This document shows positions 46,706 to 57,766 of a stretch of DNA of 64,000 bases, piece after piece; within the stretch, counting starts at the first letter, position 1; every line of letters starts with the position of its first letter. The DNA is from Hyaloscypha bicolor E (taxonomy: Eukaryota; Ascomycota; Leotiomycetes; Helotiales; Hyaloscyphaceae). The notes beneath the pieces were generated by a model. The model was not told where the DNA came from, made no database searches, and was given only the letters and a program-made list of their open reading frames with translations. The stretch spans positions 1 through 64,000 of the forward strand of contig NW_020194600.1 of assembly GCF_002865645.1 (NCBI RefSeq), written 5' to 3'. The translations under genes and the position numbers were made by a program.

Positions 46706-49700
46706 ATGCTGGAGCCAGATGGGCCAAACCATCATGGTATGTTATGTCTCCAACTTTGGCATCTATCAAAGGTCTGCCGGACTATGGGGATCGGCATCCG
46801 CTCAAATTGGGGCATTGTGCCGAGCAAGCGCGGGACTATTCTGGCAGTGCCAACCTCAGTCAAAGGCCCATGTGTTCGCCTCTACTGTTTATCATGCATA
46901 ATTGAGTTATCATGACTGATTTGTGAATCTTTGGCAGGCATCGACATACATTCAGGAAAGAGCGATAGAGGCCGCAGTCTTTCTCCCCCCAGCGACCAAC
47001 TTCATCTGCCCAAGAACCGAAGCACCGGAAACCTTCTGGCACATAACCCCGGCACGGAAAGGGCTCGAATACGGTTCTCATTTGATGCAGGGTCGGCAGT
47101 TGCAGAATACGATACAATTTCGAGGTCAGTCTTCAAGATCTCGGCTCTTAGTTTTGGATATCACGAGGCTCGGCATGTCTCTGGTGCCTGTGAATGTACA
47201 AATATAAAGTCAGGCACGGCTGACCAGATATTTTTATTAGACCTCCAGTCATGACAGAGCACGAGCATGGAATGGGTGCCTCTGGTCTGCGGCGAATCCG
47301 CCAGCAACCTCCAATGCGGCCTCCACCTACGCTGCCATCTTCCGAGTCATCCTCTCGCAATGCCTCCATAGGTCCTCGATCAGGCTCCATGACTCTCACA
47401 CGATCATCGTCAATGATAATACCTCCTGGGCCTGCTTCGCCGCCTTTAAACTTCACTGAGGACCTCAGCAGATTTCCCTCCGAATCACTACATTCCTTCT
47501 CGTTTGCCCACCAGTCTGAAGAGTTCATACATAATCGGCAAAATGTTCTTAAGAGATCTGTGGAGTTCATGTCACAAAAATTAGGTTGGGGGACTACAAA
47601 TGCAGGAATTGCCAGTGCTCAGGCCCGGGTCAGTGGCGATCAAGAGATGCAAGGAATGCTAGAGCTGTTGGCGAGGGCCAAGCTCGTTGGAGCAAACAAT
47701 ATTCCAGGATTTGGACAATCGCAATTGACGGGCCCTCTCACGGGACCAGCAGTGGCTGAAGATGTTGGAAACCTTTTCGACAACAGCTTTGCACTTCGGT
47801 CCCCAAGCTCCGAAAGCTTTTTTGATAGTCCCAAGTCTTCGCCACCCCTCACTCGAACGGCCCTCCCTCCCCTGGCAGCGAATCCAGAAGATCAACACCA
47901 GATCGGCGAGATCACAGAAGAGCCCCTATCTATCCTCCAGGCAGATTCCGAAGCCTCTTCCCGGACACCAACAAATGAAAGCCGAACCACTGCTAAGACC
48001 TCTCCACCAGTAACACGCCGGCAAAGTCTCAGGAGAACTTTCACTGACACTGCTCCCTTAACATTGCAAAATAAACTTATGGATGCTTTAGCACAGCCCT
48101 TCGTCGCCGGTGACTCATTTCATGAGCCGCTCTTGTCACCACCATTGCAATCGTCATTCGTTGTTTCGGGCCCTCATCCCCTCGGCCCTGCAGTACACGG
48201 CCATTCCAGTAGATGGGCACCAGCAGCGCAAGCTATATTCACTACGGAGAGTACTTCACCGTTTACAATCCTAGCAGCGAATGACCTTGCTTGCCTGGTG
48301 TTTGGGGTCACAAAGGCCGAGGTGCGAAAAATGGGAATACTCGAAGTCGTTCGGGAAGAGAGAAGAGCTTGGCTGGAGGGGAAACTACGAGGACCAGGAC
48401 AAGGTTCTGCGTCTGGGTCCGGCAAACAGTCTCCTCGATCGCCCCCAGGAACGCAGAGTCAGCAAACGAGCCCGGCCCCTACGGCCACCTTTCTTCTTGG
48501 AAAATCGGCTGGAGTTACTGCTGCGCTGCTGAGCAGACCGAACTCTCGGCAATCGCAGAAATCGCCTCGCAGGGCACAGACCGATGATGGGGCAGGTTCT
48601 AGCCTCGTTGCAAGAACGAAAGCTGTCAAGGGTGGTCTGTATCACCCGAACAACAAATCAAGAGGCGTCTTGCTCTGCGGTGATGTAGTCCCAATACAGA
48701 AAAGAAACGGAGCTACCGGATCAGCCAGCTTATGGGTGAAGGAAAAGAGGGGTGGCCTGATCTGGGTTCTGGAGGAAATTCATGAAGATATAGCTACATT
48801 AAGCTTAGACGACGATGCTAAGGTCACCAACATGACTGGATCGACTGGGGCTATATGGGGCGATGGCATGACTAGGATTGGAATGGATGTTGGGAAGCTA
48901 TTACTAAAGATACCACGACAGGGCATCGATGGGAGGACTGGAGAGATTGACTATGCAGAGATAGCAAAGCGGAAGTATTTCACGGCCCGGAATTCTGGAC
49001 GCGTCAATATTCCTTGCACAGTCGAAAGAGTGCAGGGCGGAACTGATCTTAAGGTTTCCAGTTTCCCTCACATAGCTGGTATCATGGTTCTTTCGGCCCA
49101 GACTCTGAAGATTACCAGTTCTAATTCGGTATTCTCTGCCGCGTTGTTTGGACAGGAGAAACCCGACGGCCGCCCGATTACTGACCTTATCCCCGACTTC
49201 GACCTCATTCTTAAGATTCTTACTGAAGAAGATGGCGTTCACCTTGTTGATGGAATCGTTATCCCTGAGCATAGTTTTCGCCGCGCTCGAGCCTTCCTAG
49301 CCTTACGAGATGGTAGGGCGGATGCAGCTTCGTACTTTCTCCGACCTGATGGTTTACCAGCCAAGCACAGGGATGGTTCTGAAATTAAGATTGATGCACA
49401 GCTGAGGGTTGTGAAGTCCGAGGTTCAGCAACCAAGTTTCGACGAGCATGTCATTGAGGAAATGGCTGACGAAGAGGATGATCGTCATACTACAAAGTCT
49501 GAAACTTCAGGCGAAATTGTCTATGCTCTTTGGATTACTTACTCACGCCATATTCACGCTTCGAGACAGAATCTTGACACTGCTTCTCCTCTACTTTCTG
49601 GTGTTGAAACCCCTCTACATCAACCATCACCTGGACAAACGGAATTTGCGAGTCCTGTTGAGTTTGAATCAGACGAAGAGCTGAAGAAGGAACACTCACA

Positions 49701-50698
49701 TGCGTCCTTGCTCACTGCTCAGCTCAAGGCGGCTGCAAAGAGGACTGCTGCAAAGCTCACAGGACGCGATCCCCCTGTTTCACTGGAAGAGAAGAAGGAG
49801 CCCGCCCCTGAGATTGTCGAACCTGTACACAAGAAATGTATCGACGACTTCGTCATCCTTGAAGAAATGGGACAAGGTGCTTATGGTCAAGTTAAGCTTG
49901 CACGGTACAAGAAGAACGGTAACAGGAAGATGGTTCTGAAATATGTGACGAAGCGACGCATCCTGGTTGATACCTGGACTCGGGATCGCCGACTCGGCAC
50001 GGTACCTCTCGAGATTCACGTTCTCGATTATCTACGACGAGATGGACTCAAGCATCCCAATATAGTTGAGATGTCTGATTTCTTTGAAGACGACGTTAAT
50101 TACTACATCGAGATGATACCTCACGGGCTGCCGGGGATGGATCTGTTCGACTACATTGAACTTCGCGTAAATATGGAAGAGGACGAGTGCCGAAGCATAT
50201 TTGTGCAAGTGGCGAGAGCCATCCATCATCTCCATACGATAGCCATGGTTGTTCATCGAGATATCAAAGACGAGAACGTAGTATTGGACGGTGAGGGCAA
50301 CATCAAGCTTATCGATTTCGGCAGCGCTGCGTACATCAAGAGTGGGCCCTTTGACGTGTTCGTGGGCACTATTGGTAATATTTCCGTTTCCTAACCAGAG
50401 CTATGCTGACCTTCTTCCAGATTATGCAGCACCCGAAGTACTGGCCGGAAAGCCTTACCGTGGCAAAGAGCAAGATGTCTGGGCCCTTGGCATACTTCTC
50501 TACACTATAGTCTACAAAGAGAATCCTTTCTACAGCATCGATGAAATCATGGACAGGGAGCTCCGCGTCCCATACGTGATGAGTGACGATAGCATTGACC
50601 TGATACGTGCAATGCTCGACCGAGACGTCGATTCCAGGATTACAATCGAAGGGGTACGAGAACACCCTTGGTGCCTTGCCCTTGGCGATGATGAGTGA
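46706..50698 (+). CDS. PAS domain serine/threonine kinase (PAS kinase, Psk1/Psk2 family)
   Basis: Four exons (46706-46736, 46938-47124, 47241-50374, 50421-50698) give 1209 residues. The two small 5' exons supply MLEPDGPNHHG and a Ser-rich block ending SAVAEYDTISR, joining in phase to PPVMTEHEHG. The PAS region begins near residue 399 (AQAIFTTESTSPFTILAANDLACLVFG), with a second PAS-like part (GRVNIPCTVERVQG...SSNSVFSAALFGQ) near 670. The kinase domain starts about 938 (DDFVILEEMGQGAYGQVKLA), with HRDIKDEN near 1076, DFGSAA near 1097 and DYAAPEVLAG after the last intron. PAS kinases couple nutrient state to glycogen, cell-wall glucan and translation control. A start at 47251 is possible but would discard two well-phased exons. 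Confidence 0.9.
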
Positions 50699-51534
50699 AG
50701 GTTATTGAGGCGAGAGGTTCTTAAGTTTTTCGGGAATCGCTCAAGAAGGAAGGGTGAGGCAACACCAAGGCCATTGCGTATGAGAGAGCATGCGAGCATG
50801 CATACATCTATACATTATTCATCTTCAGTAGACTGAAGGAGGTAAAGAAACACTTGAGAGTAGAAATGATCAAAAAAGGCGATAGATTTCACGAGTTACG
50901 ATGCAGGGACGAAAGATCAGATGATTATATGGTGGTCTATTTTGGGAGGGGCTCAGACTTCATGATACCCAAGAGGTGGATTCGGATTTGTAGAACGAGA
51001 CCGAGTGATTTGCATTATCTGCGTGGATTGAAGGCAACTTCAAAGTTGTTATAGCATGGCAGGAGGGGCGGCTTCATAAGGGCAGCATTGCGTGGGGAAC
51101 TTTTGTGTATATGATGAGACGAAGCGTAGACGTGAACTGGGCGCGAATGATAGACCTGAAGTCCAGCAGCATTCTCGAATGTTTATAACCTTAATCTTGC
51201 CTTCTTGATGTCCCAAGTGGCGTCAGTGATCGAGTTGCTTTCAGCGCTTCAGCTCATGATTGCATCCTTCCAAGCTTGCTTTAAGGAATTTATTGTCAAG
51301 CCCACACCTGTGAGGATGGGCGTGGAGCCCCTGCTTTCACTTTAATGAGATGCCATGGCAATTCAACAGGAAATTCAAATTTATCTAAATTGCGACGCCC
51401 ATCCATTCTCCCAATTACTTTTCGTCTTTTCACCTTCCACGGTCAGCATATCATCCCCTACCCAGACCTGACGAATATAAAAATTCTCGCCTCTCTTGCT
51501 AACCCATTTCATCTTTTCCTTCCAACCTCGGATC
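50699..51534. other. intergenic region (836 bp)
   Basis: 3' flank of the PAS kinase gene. No supported gene. Confidence 0.5.
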
Positions 51535-51738
51535 TTAAAGACCAGCTTCTGTTTCTTCTGGAAGTGGTACTTTTGTGGCACGCTTGAAATCGCGTGCAAG
51601 CTCTATCCACCATGCGAGATCTTTATCTGCGTAATATGAATCGAGCTTCTCCTGCACCGTTCGTTTTTCTGCTTGGGTATTCATCTGATCTGGCATCTCT
51701 TTACTTTCCGCGTTAGATTCGAGTTTCGGGTTGTTCAT
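51535..51738 (-). CDS. possible small hypothetical protein
   Basis: Not recognised. An ATG at 51738 opens 67 residues (MNNPKLESNAESKEMPDQ...LDSYYADKDLAWWIELARDF) ending PEETEAGL. Frame stays open upstream to 51840 without an ATG, so a spliced 5' exon is possible. It is charged and Gln-rich at the start, with one likely amphipathic helix. Coding status is uncertain. Confidence 0.3.
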   Translation of the reverse strand: MNNPKLESNAESKEMPDQMNTQAEKRTVQEKLDSYYADKDLAWWIELARDFKRATKVPLPEETEAGL

Positions 51739-52387
51739 TTCGACTTGTTGGACGTGTTGGGTTGTGTTCGCTGGGCGATGGGGGCGATTTTTGGAGGAAG
51801 AGGCGTTGGAAGTCACGTCTGCGGACACCAACCAGGTCAACGAGGGAACGGGAAGGTAATTGCAGAACTTGTTAGAGTAGGGACAGCTTCTTCACACGTG
51901 ATGGGGCTGCTCCTTTGCTTTCAAAGGACATACTTAGCGCATTTATATGAGCAATACTCTCGGTGCCTTGAAGAAGTTGCTACTGTTGACTGTTGCCTAG
52001 TGCGGACACCGAAACCATTTCTCTGGGTTGAAATTGTCCCTATTGGCTCTATGTAGTCAGCCTATTCAATAGCAAGTGCCTCCTGGGTATATAACGGAAA
52101 TAGTTGTGATGAAGAAAGAAATAAGGTGGAAGGAGGTCAGTAAGCGAGACTTCTTCTTTTGCGAGAGACAGTTTGACCAGATATACGAGTCGATGGTGCC
52201 AGCCATAGATTTGAGAACAGCTGGATTCATGTAACCATTTTTGGGGGCATCTTGGGGAACGCAATAGTAGGAATTTCAAGTTCAGAAATTTTGCAATCAA
52301 GGTTCTTGTGATGATAGGGATAGATGTATCAGTCTATTTTGCTATTAACTATGGTAGTCTAAACATACTTCTCGATATCAACTCAGC
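51739..52387. other. intergenic region (649 bp)
   Basis: Between two uncertain minus-strand genes. Nothing recognised. Confidence 0.5.
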
Positions 52388-52933
52388 CTACTTGTCCCGA
52401 GAAATTCGTTCTTGGGAAGGAATCTCTTCCTCTTCCTCTGTTTCGGGTTCTTCGTCTGGCTGTGAGAATTGGAAGGGCCTCTGGCCGAAGGTAGCAGGCA
52501 TTGATTGTTTGGGGCCCGCTTCCTTCATAACACGCAAGCGGTCATTTGGTTTTCTGGTTCGTCCTTTTTTTTGCCTTGCTGGATTGGCAACAGCGGTTTG
52601 AGGTTTCCGTCCGGTGCCTCGAATATCAATTGATGGCAGAAGAGCCTGAGGATGGTCCTCTGGCAGCGAGAAATCGAAAGGCCGCTCGCCAAATTTAGCA
52701 GTCATGGGTTGCGAGGGCACTGCTTCCTTAGTATCACGCGGTTGTTCCTCTGCTTTCTTGGCCTGTTCTTTTTTCTGCATTGCTGGTTCGGGTACAGCCA
52801 GGTGAACCTCCCATTCTGAGCCTTCATCTCCAATTGATGGTGGGTTATTACTTTGTCTTTCCAAGGCATGTTGCTGGACTTCAGGATCGTTGATCTTAGT
52901 AGCCATTGTTGAGACTGGCTTTACTCTACCCAT
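52388..52933 (-). CDS. hypothetical protein with two ~69-residue internal repeats
   Basis: Not recognised. ATG 52933 gives 181 residues (MGRVKPVSTMATKINDPEVQQ...). Two successive units align: one starting PSIGDEGSEWEVHLAVPEPA, the other PSIDIRGTGRKPQTAVANPA; each continues with xRQKK/MQKK, a KEA(V/G)P motif, and the closing block A(K/T)FG(E/Q)RPFxFSxP. The C terminus is Glu-rich. Very charged, no membrane span or signal peptide. The duplicated FG-RPF-FS-P motif is preserved while surrounding sequence diverges, which favours real coding. Upstream frame is open to 53113 without an ATG. Confidence 0.5.
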   Translation of the reverse strand: MGRVKPVSTMATKINDPEVQQHALERQSNNPPSIGDEGSEWEVHLAVPEPAMQKKEQAKKAEEQPRDTKEAVPSQPMTAKFGERPFDFSLPEDHPQALLPSIDIRGTGRKPQTAVANPARQKKGRTRKPNDRLRVMKEAGPKQSMPATFGQRPFQFSQPDEEPETEEEEEIPSQERISRDK

Positions 52934-53589
52934 TATTGCGCTTGTTCTTAATATGGGTAGGTTCTTCGTTTCCTCTGCAATTAAGTGAACTGTAAGTGCG
53001 GCTTTGGGAATTTGGATATCAGCTCGAATGGAGGAATGTTTTGATGTTCGGTTACTAGCGATGATGTGGAGGAAACTTGGGGGGTATATAGAGGTTGCAA
53101 ACCCACTGTTCACTGCTGATGAACAGCATAACTGGAAACCTAACGAGGACTGTGAACAGTATCAACAAGCCTGTTCGTATTTAATATTCTTTGAAATGAT
53201 TGTTCTATGCCCTCTGCTAGTCGCCTATTTCGAATACATAGCCAATCATGTGAAAACTGCCGTATTGGTATTAACGGAATGGAGCGATTTCCACTTTGCT
53301 CCGCCAGCAATTAATTTGGCAAAATTCATTCTCCTCAATACTGCACATTCAAATCATCCTACTCGCGCCACGCTTCTCAAAGAAGTATGAAGAGGTTTCT
53401 CCTCGAGTGTTGGCATTATGTATCCGCAATCTTCTCCGGGTTCTTTGCTTACAGAAGTGTGGATCCTGACCCATCTTGTCTCATCCCTCTTCTTCCTATT
53501 ACCAACAAAATTACGGCAACGAAGGCAACTCATCGGAGGAGCTCCTCAAGCATTGGGCACTCGAAATTTTTTGGGATAGGAGTCCGACC
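52934..53589. other. intergenic region (656 bp)
   Basis: Divergent spacer between the internally repeated hypothetical gene and the 2EXR gene. Open frames here are not supported. Confidence 0.45.
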
Positions 53590-55305
53590 ATGGCCTTCCA
53601 AACATCTTCCGACCTGTTCCTTGTCCAAAAGTTGGCGGTGACCGGATTAATGTATCTTGGTAAGCTCCCTCTCTTTATTCTAACAAGAGCTCCCTTGTTC
53701 TAACATTATCAAGTTCTTTCATTCCTCAACTGGACAAGTCCGATAAAGGAAAGAGCCCCTCAACGAGTGAACGCCGCTTTTGGCAGGCGAAGCGAAGCGT
53801 TACTCCCTATTTCGTTAGCGTCCTCAATGTCAACATCTCAAGTATTTCGAACTCTTCTAACGTGCTCGGTGATCTCGACACTCGAGATCTGTCGAGACAG
53901 CTTCTGCCCTTTGCTAGAGCAGTTGATGCGACCGCCGAAATGGCTCCAGATAAAGGAAAGGAGATATTGGTATGTTTACTACCTCCATCTGTACCCTGCT
54001 TGTACTGAATCCAACCAGAAGACATACTCTAAAAAAGAGGTAAGCCCCAACAAAAGGGCATCAACAACTCTTGTAGCAATGCTCAACTGCTCTTAGAACA
54101 TTCTACTAGCAATGTCCAGCAGCTGCTGGAACAATCTGCTCTCGAAAACATTTCAAAGGAATAATGCTGACTCCGATTTCTTGTAGTCCACCGACGCATC
54201 CGTACCAGCCGCGGTACTTTCACCCTCAAACCAACCCCTACTCACAGTTGAGGAATCTACTACCCGCACTGAGTTCCCTCGCTTCTCGAAGCTACCTCCT
54301 GAACTGCGCATCAGGGTTTGGCAGCATGCCCTCCCTGTAACCGACCTATTTCTTTGACCCATGCCCCAAGCTCCCTATTTCACTAATCAAAAGAACGAGA
54401 CACGCTCCCAACTCCCTCCTAGCTCCCTTAACCCCAAAGACGCAGGTTGCTAATTCGTTGAAGTGTCCACGTGTGATCAGAGTCAAGGTCTACGTCCTGA
54501 GAGCTCACGTCTCCAATGCTCCCATCGGACTCCGGTTCCGGTCTTCCACGCCCGTTCCAGCGATGTTGCACTCTTGTCAAGAATCGCGTGTCGAAGCTTT
54601 GAAGACCTACCAGTTGGGAATGGGAACCGTTCGAGACCACCCTAGGTAGGTCTTAGCTCTAAATACTACCCTTCAGATGACACTAAAGTGGTCTCAGAAT
54701 TTATGTGGACTTTAGGAGGGACACTATCTACTTGAGAAATGTTGACGAATCCAATGGCCATAATTGCTTCACGCTCCATTGCCTTCTGCGCAGCATGGCA
54801 GACAAGGAGCTACAAAAATTGCGCCACTTGGCTGTCCAACAGAGCTTTTGGGAGCGTGCACGCGATGCCAACACGGCAGTGCTTCTCGATTTCCATCACC
54901 TGAAAAAACTCACACTGGTGGTTGAGAGGCCCGAGTCGGAGGACAGTAAAGAAGTAGCATTTGCGACACCGAAGCCCTCGGATGAGAGGTTCTTCGAAGA
55001 CTTTGACGATGAGTATGATTCCGGCTCTGTAAGTCACGATTCCTCGGAGTAGCACTTCCCAACAGCCCTTGGAGCATTTTACTCGCATAGTTCTAACAGC
55101 TCCCGGAACATGTTACTCCCGAAACTACAGTACCTGAAAGAAGTATGCTGACTCCGAATTTTTGAAATAGGACGCCCCTGGATTCATTTGGCCGAATGAT
55201 GCTGCGAATAGCCTTCACGAATATCTTGATGACGTGATCGAAGGTCATACTTGTGATCTTAAGAAGCCCCGAGTTGAGTTTAAGGTCCTTGTTCCAGCTG
55301 AATAA
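53590..55305 (+). CDS. 2EXR domain protein with multiple introns
   Basis: Seven exons are proposed: 53590-53659, 53749-53969, 54019-54039, 54187-54336, 54464-54645, 54698-55028, 55171-55305, giving 369 residues. The first exon and its intron are the least certain; from 53749 on the phases and family sequence agree. The 2EXR opening is FPRFSKLPPELRIRVWQHALP, split exactly after ALP by a 127-base introner-like element. It continues with PRVIRVKVY, SCQESRVEALKTY, IYVDFRRDTIYL and the tail DAPGFIWPNDAANSLHEYLDD. Function of 2EXR proteins is unknown. Introns at 54040-54186 and 55029-55170 are related to each other. The 3' splice site at 54463 is AAG. Confidence 0.7.
54040..54186 (+). repeat. repeat-derived intron R1 in the 2EXR gene
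   Basis: 147-base intron with GTAAGC donor. It contains degenerate ~33-base units and an ATGCTGACTCCGA stretch just before the TAG acceptor. It resembles the intron at 55029-55170 over most of its length, including the same branch-acceptor block. Confidence 0.65.
54337..54463 (+). mobile_element. introner-like element, copy B (intron of the 2EXR gene)
   Basis: 127-base intron homologous to intron 5 of the GH3 gene (13460-13587): same first six bases GTAACC, the same CCTATTTCTTTG stretch, the same GTTGCTAATT branch region, nearly equal length. The host gene is unrelated in sequence and function. It interrupts the 2EXR domain directly after the conserved ALP. Confidence 0.75.
55029..55170 (+). 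repeat. repeat-derived intron R2 in the 2EXR gene
   Basis: 142-base intron with GTAAGT donor and AATAG acceptor, related to R1 (54040-54186). Two ~34-base units start CCAACAGCCC and CTAACAGCTC; the 3' block ATGCTGACTCCGA is identical to R1. Skipping it adds the tail DAPGFIWPND; reading into it stops after SHDSSE. Confidence 0.65.
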
Positions 55306-56032
55306 GGAACAATGGGGAATAAAGGACATGGGCACGACAGAGGGGACGTTAAGAGCAGAATATACCAACATAGGCCAGTAGATTGCTTTGCTGATGCAGC
55401 GAATATGCAATAAAACATAAATAAAATAGATTGGGCTCACAATCACTTGATATAATTGCTAACATACACAGAAATCTAAGCAAATCTCCCCTTCACCGTT
55501 TTCCCAGCTTCTCGAATCAGATTTCTGCACGAGCTGCACGGGGCCGCAAGGGATTCCTCATGCTCCTCATATCCCAAGCAGCGCTTCCCGTCTTGACTCG
55601 ACGACGTGGCTTATCCAAGAATTTCTCGTAGAAATAACCGCAGCTGTAGATGGTGTTTTGGTGGTGGCACATCTTGCTTGATATTCGTGAGTTGGCATGG
55701 CTTTGTAGATACCGTACTAAGTTCGCTGATTGCTTGAAGAGAGGAAAATATTCCTAGCGGAACGATTATGGCAGCAGTGGATGATGACTCTTTGCGTCGA
55801 GATTTCGATGGAGACGATAACTATGGCTCTGAAATAATCACTGAAAGGCTTTGTTCAGCAACAGTAAAGAATTAGGACAGAAGTTTCGTTCGGAATCAGG
55901 GTAGGTTTTTGAACACTTGACATGCTGTGCCACTTCTTTCATTGTTTGAATCATCTTGAGACATTCGAAAATGGCTTCAAAAAGTCTCTAAAATTTCAAA
56001 GCAGACAAGCCGAGCACTATCGTCCAGCGGCT
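55306..56032. other. convergent intergenic region (727 bp)
   Basis: Between the stop codons of the 2EXR gene and the minus-strand LAA2-like gene. No gene recognised. Confidence 0.5.
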
Positions 56033-57766
56033 TCAACGATGCCTCAACTTTGACTCGTGCTCTAGCCAGAAATTCCGGCATGCTCGATGCCCCCAATGTT
56101 CCACCCACCACTCCCCAAAGCTATCTTCTACCTGAACATCAACTTTGCTGACTCTTTCCTCTCTCTTCAGCCCGCAAATGATACATGGTTTGGGCGCTAC
56201 CAAAGATCCTTCTTGTGTTTTTACATGCATGGCTTCATTTATCTCGGGTATAACCAAATGGACTGAAGTATCTTTGATGCTCGAGTTCGCAACAGCAATT
56301 GCTGATCGTAATCGACCTAATTGCTCCCTCCATACCCTCACAACATCTGCAGCTTCTCTGTCTTCTCGGGTAACTTCGGCTTTATCAACACCTGCCAGCT
56401 TCATCCCCCCTTTTCCGCCAGCTACAGCGGGCCCGATCTTCATGGCTTGCGAGAGCAAAGTATCTCGCTTCCAGCGTAGTTTCCGACCTGCAATAAGCCT
56501 TGCTGCCACTACAGCAATGAGAAGGTAGGCCCGCAAAAATTCCACTGTTGCGGGGTCAGAGATGATTCGATTTTTCAAAGAAAATGTTTGATTGGCAACA
56601 GCTTTGAAGAGTGTTGATTGTGGGAGGTCAAACAGCGGCGGGAATAATGCAAGCAAGACGGATGGTGGAGGAATGTTTGTTGGAGGTGTCATCTCTACAG
56701 GCCGAGCGGCTTCCGTGACCTGATCTGCAGCGTCCCATGCCCAAGCATCGGCTTCAATGCCAGAGGCCGCCTTGGCATTGACCACTGCCGGTGTTTCTGG
56801 AGGCAGATCTGCGAAATCACCCCATTCCTCTTCATCTTGAGCAGTTGAGACCGGCGAGTCTCGGTAGATATCAGGTTTTGGAACAGCGGGCTCGAATGTT
56901 GGCCATGCAGTGACAGGGGACGCTGACTTTAGTTTATCTTCGCCTTTGATTGAAGATAATTGCTTTGTAGCCAACCCAAGCTCAGCGAAGGGGTTCCTTT
57001 CTTGGAAGGATGGGGATTTGGGAGCTTGCGGATACGGCAGGACATTCGAAGTCAGGGTCGTTGATGCTCTTAACAAGTCCGAAGGTCTTTTTGATGACTT
57101 CGAGCTCAATGTAGTTGCGCCAAATAGGTCATTCAATGATTGGGATTGTTGCGGTTGAGAGGAGGGCTCTTTCGAAGTCGCAGTCTCAAAATCACCAAAT
57201 TCATCATCTTCTTCGGGATCATTAGATACCTCATCAGCATCAAACAAGATTTCTCCACCAGATGAAGATTTTCGGGCCAGTGCTGGTTTAGGCAGAGGAG
57301 GGGCTTGATACGGAGCTTTTGTCGTGGTTCTATATGGAGAAGAATGTTCCAAGTCATTTGTATTACCCGAAAACAAGTCGAGGGTCGATCTCCTTATGAT
57401 CCTTGGCTTGTTCTGCGTCGGCCCTGAAGCCGTCTGGCCATAATAGGCTTGATTTGTATTCAGCCCTGGCAGCGGTGCCTTGCTCTGCTCTGGGAATGCC
57501 CCAAATGCGCCCCATATGTCGTCTCGAGGTGCAGTGGGCTTCTGCGGTGTGGCTTGCTGGAAGCTGGTCATGTCTCCCCATATATCATCAGCCGGCTGCG
57601 TTGTAGGAGGCTGGCTCTTTGGAAAGCCATCGCCATATCCCATGTGCCCATCGTGACTCGTATTGCCTAAGAATGAAAGTTCATTCAACCCCGGGGTAGA
57701 GGTCGACGGAGTATCTTGGGGAGCTCTGTAGAAGCTGTCGAATTCGGCGAGAAGGTCGGACGACAT
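56033..57766 (-). CDS. clathrin-adaptor-associated protein, LAA2-like, with Cys/His C-terminal motif
   Basis: Single minus-strand frame; the first ATG (57766, MSSDLLAEFDSFYR) gives 577 residues. The first ~350 residues are disordered and contain acidic-aromatic motifs: DDIWGDM, DDIWGAF, DEFGDFE near 190, NPFAELG and EEWGDFADL near 313. Such [DE]FGxF/WGDF motifs bind adaptor ear domains, as in AP-1 accessory proteins like yeast Laa2. The folded C-terminal half holds helices from PPSVLLALFPPLFDLPQ, then CIICGLKREERV and EHWGHRACRNFW, a C-x2-C...H-x3-C arrangement that could bind zinc. Similar fungal proteins are sometimes labelled 'ppk6 kinase', but no kinase domain is visible. It diverges from the TBC1D5-like gene. 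Confidence 0.65.
   Translation of the reverse strand: MSSDLLAEFDSFYRAPQDTPSTSTPGLNELSFLGNTSHDGHMGYGDGFPKSQPPTTQPADDIWGDMTSFQQATPQKPTAPRDDIWGAFGAFPEQSKAPLPGLNTNQAYYGQTASGPTQNKPRIIRRSTLDLFSGNTNDLEHSSPYRTTTKAPYQAPPLPKPALARKSSSGGEILFDADEVSNDPEEDDEFGDFETATSKEPSSQPQQSQSLNDLFGATTLSSKSSKRPSDLLRASTTLTSNVLPYPQAPKSPSFQERNPFAELGLATKQLSSIKGEDKLKSASPVTAWPTFEPAVPKPDIYRDSPVSTAQDEEEWGDFADLPPETPAVVNAKAASGIEADAWAWDAADQVTEAARPVEMTPPTNIPPPSVLLALFPPLFDLPQSTLFKAVANQTFSLKNRIISDPATVEFLRAYLLIAVVAARLIAGRKLRWKRDTLLSQAMKIGPAVAGGKGGMKLAGVDKAEVTREDREAADVVRVWREQLGRLRSAIAVANSSIKDTSVHLVIPEINEAMHVKTQEGSLVAPKPCIICGLKREERVSKVDVQVEDSFGEWWVEHWGHRACRNFWLEHESKLRHR

Noticed and set aside
47251..47253. ATG 47251 as the PAS kinase start
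   Set aside because: The frame is joined in phase by two upstream exons whose protein sequence continues smoothly; it remains a possible internal start only.
53660..53748. Third introner-like element in the first intron of the 2EXR gene
   Set aside because: It shares an AAGCTCCCT stretch and C/T-rich character with copy B, but no alignable full-length similarity and no GTAACC or GTTGCTAATT ends.
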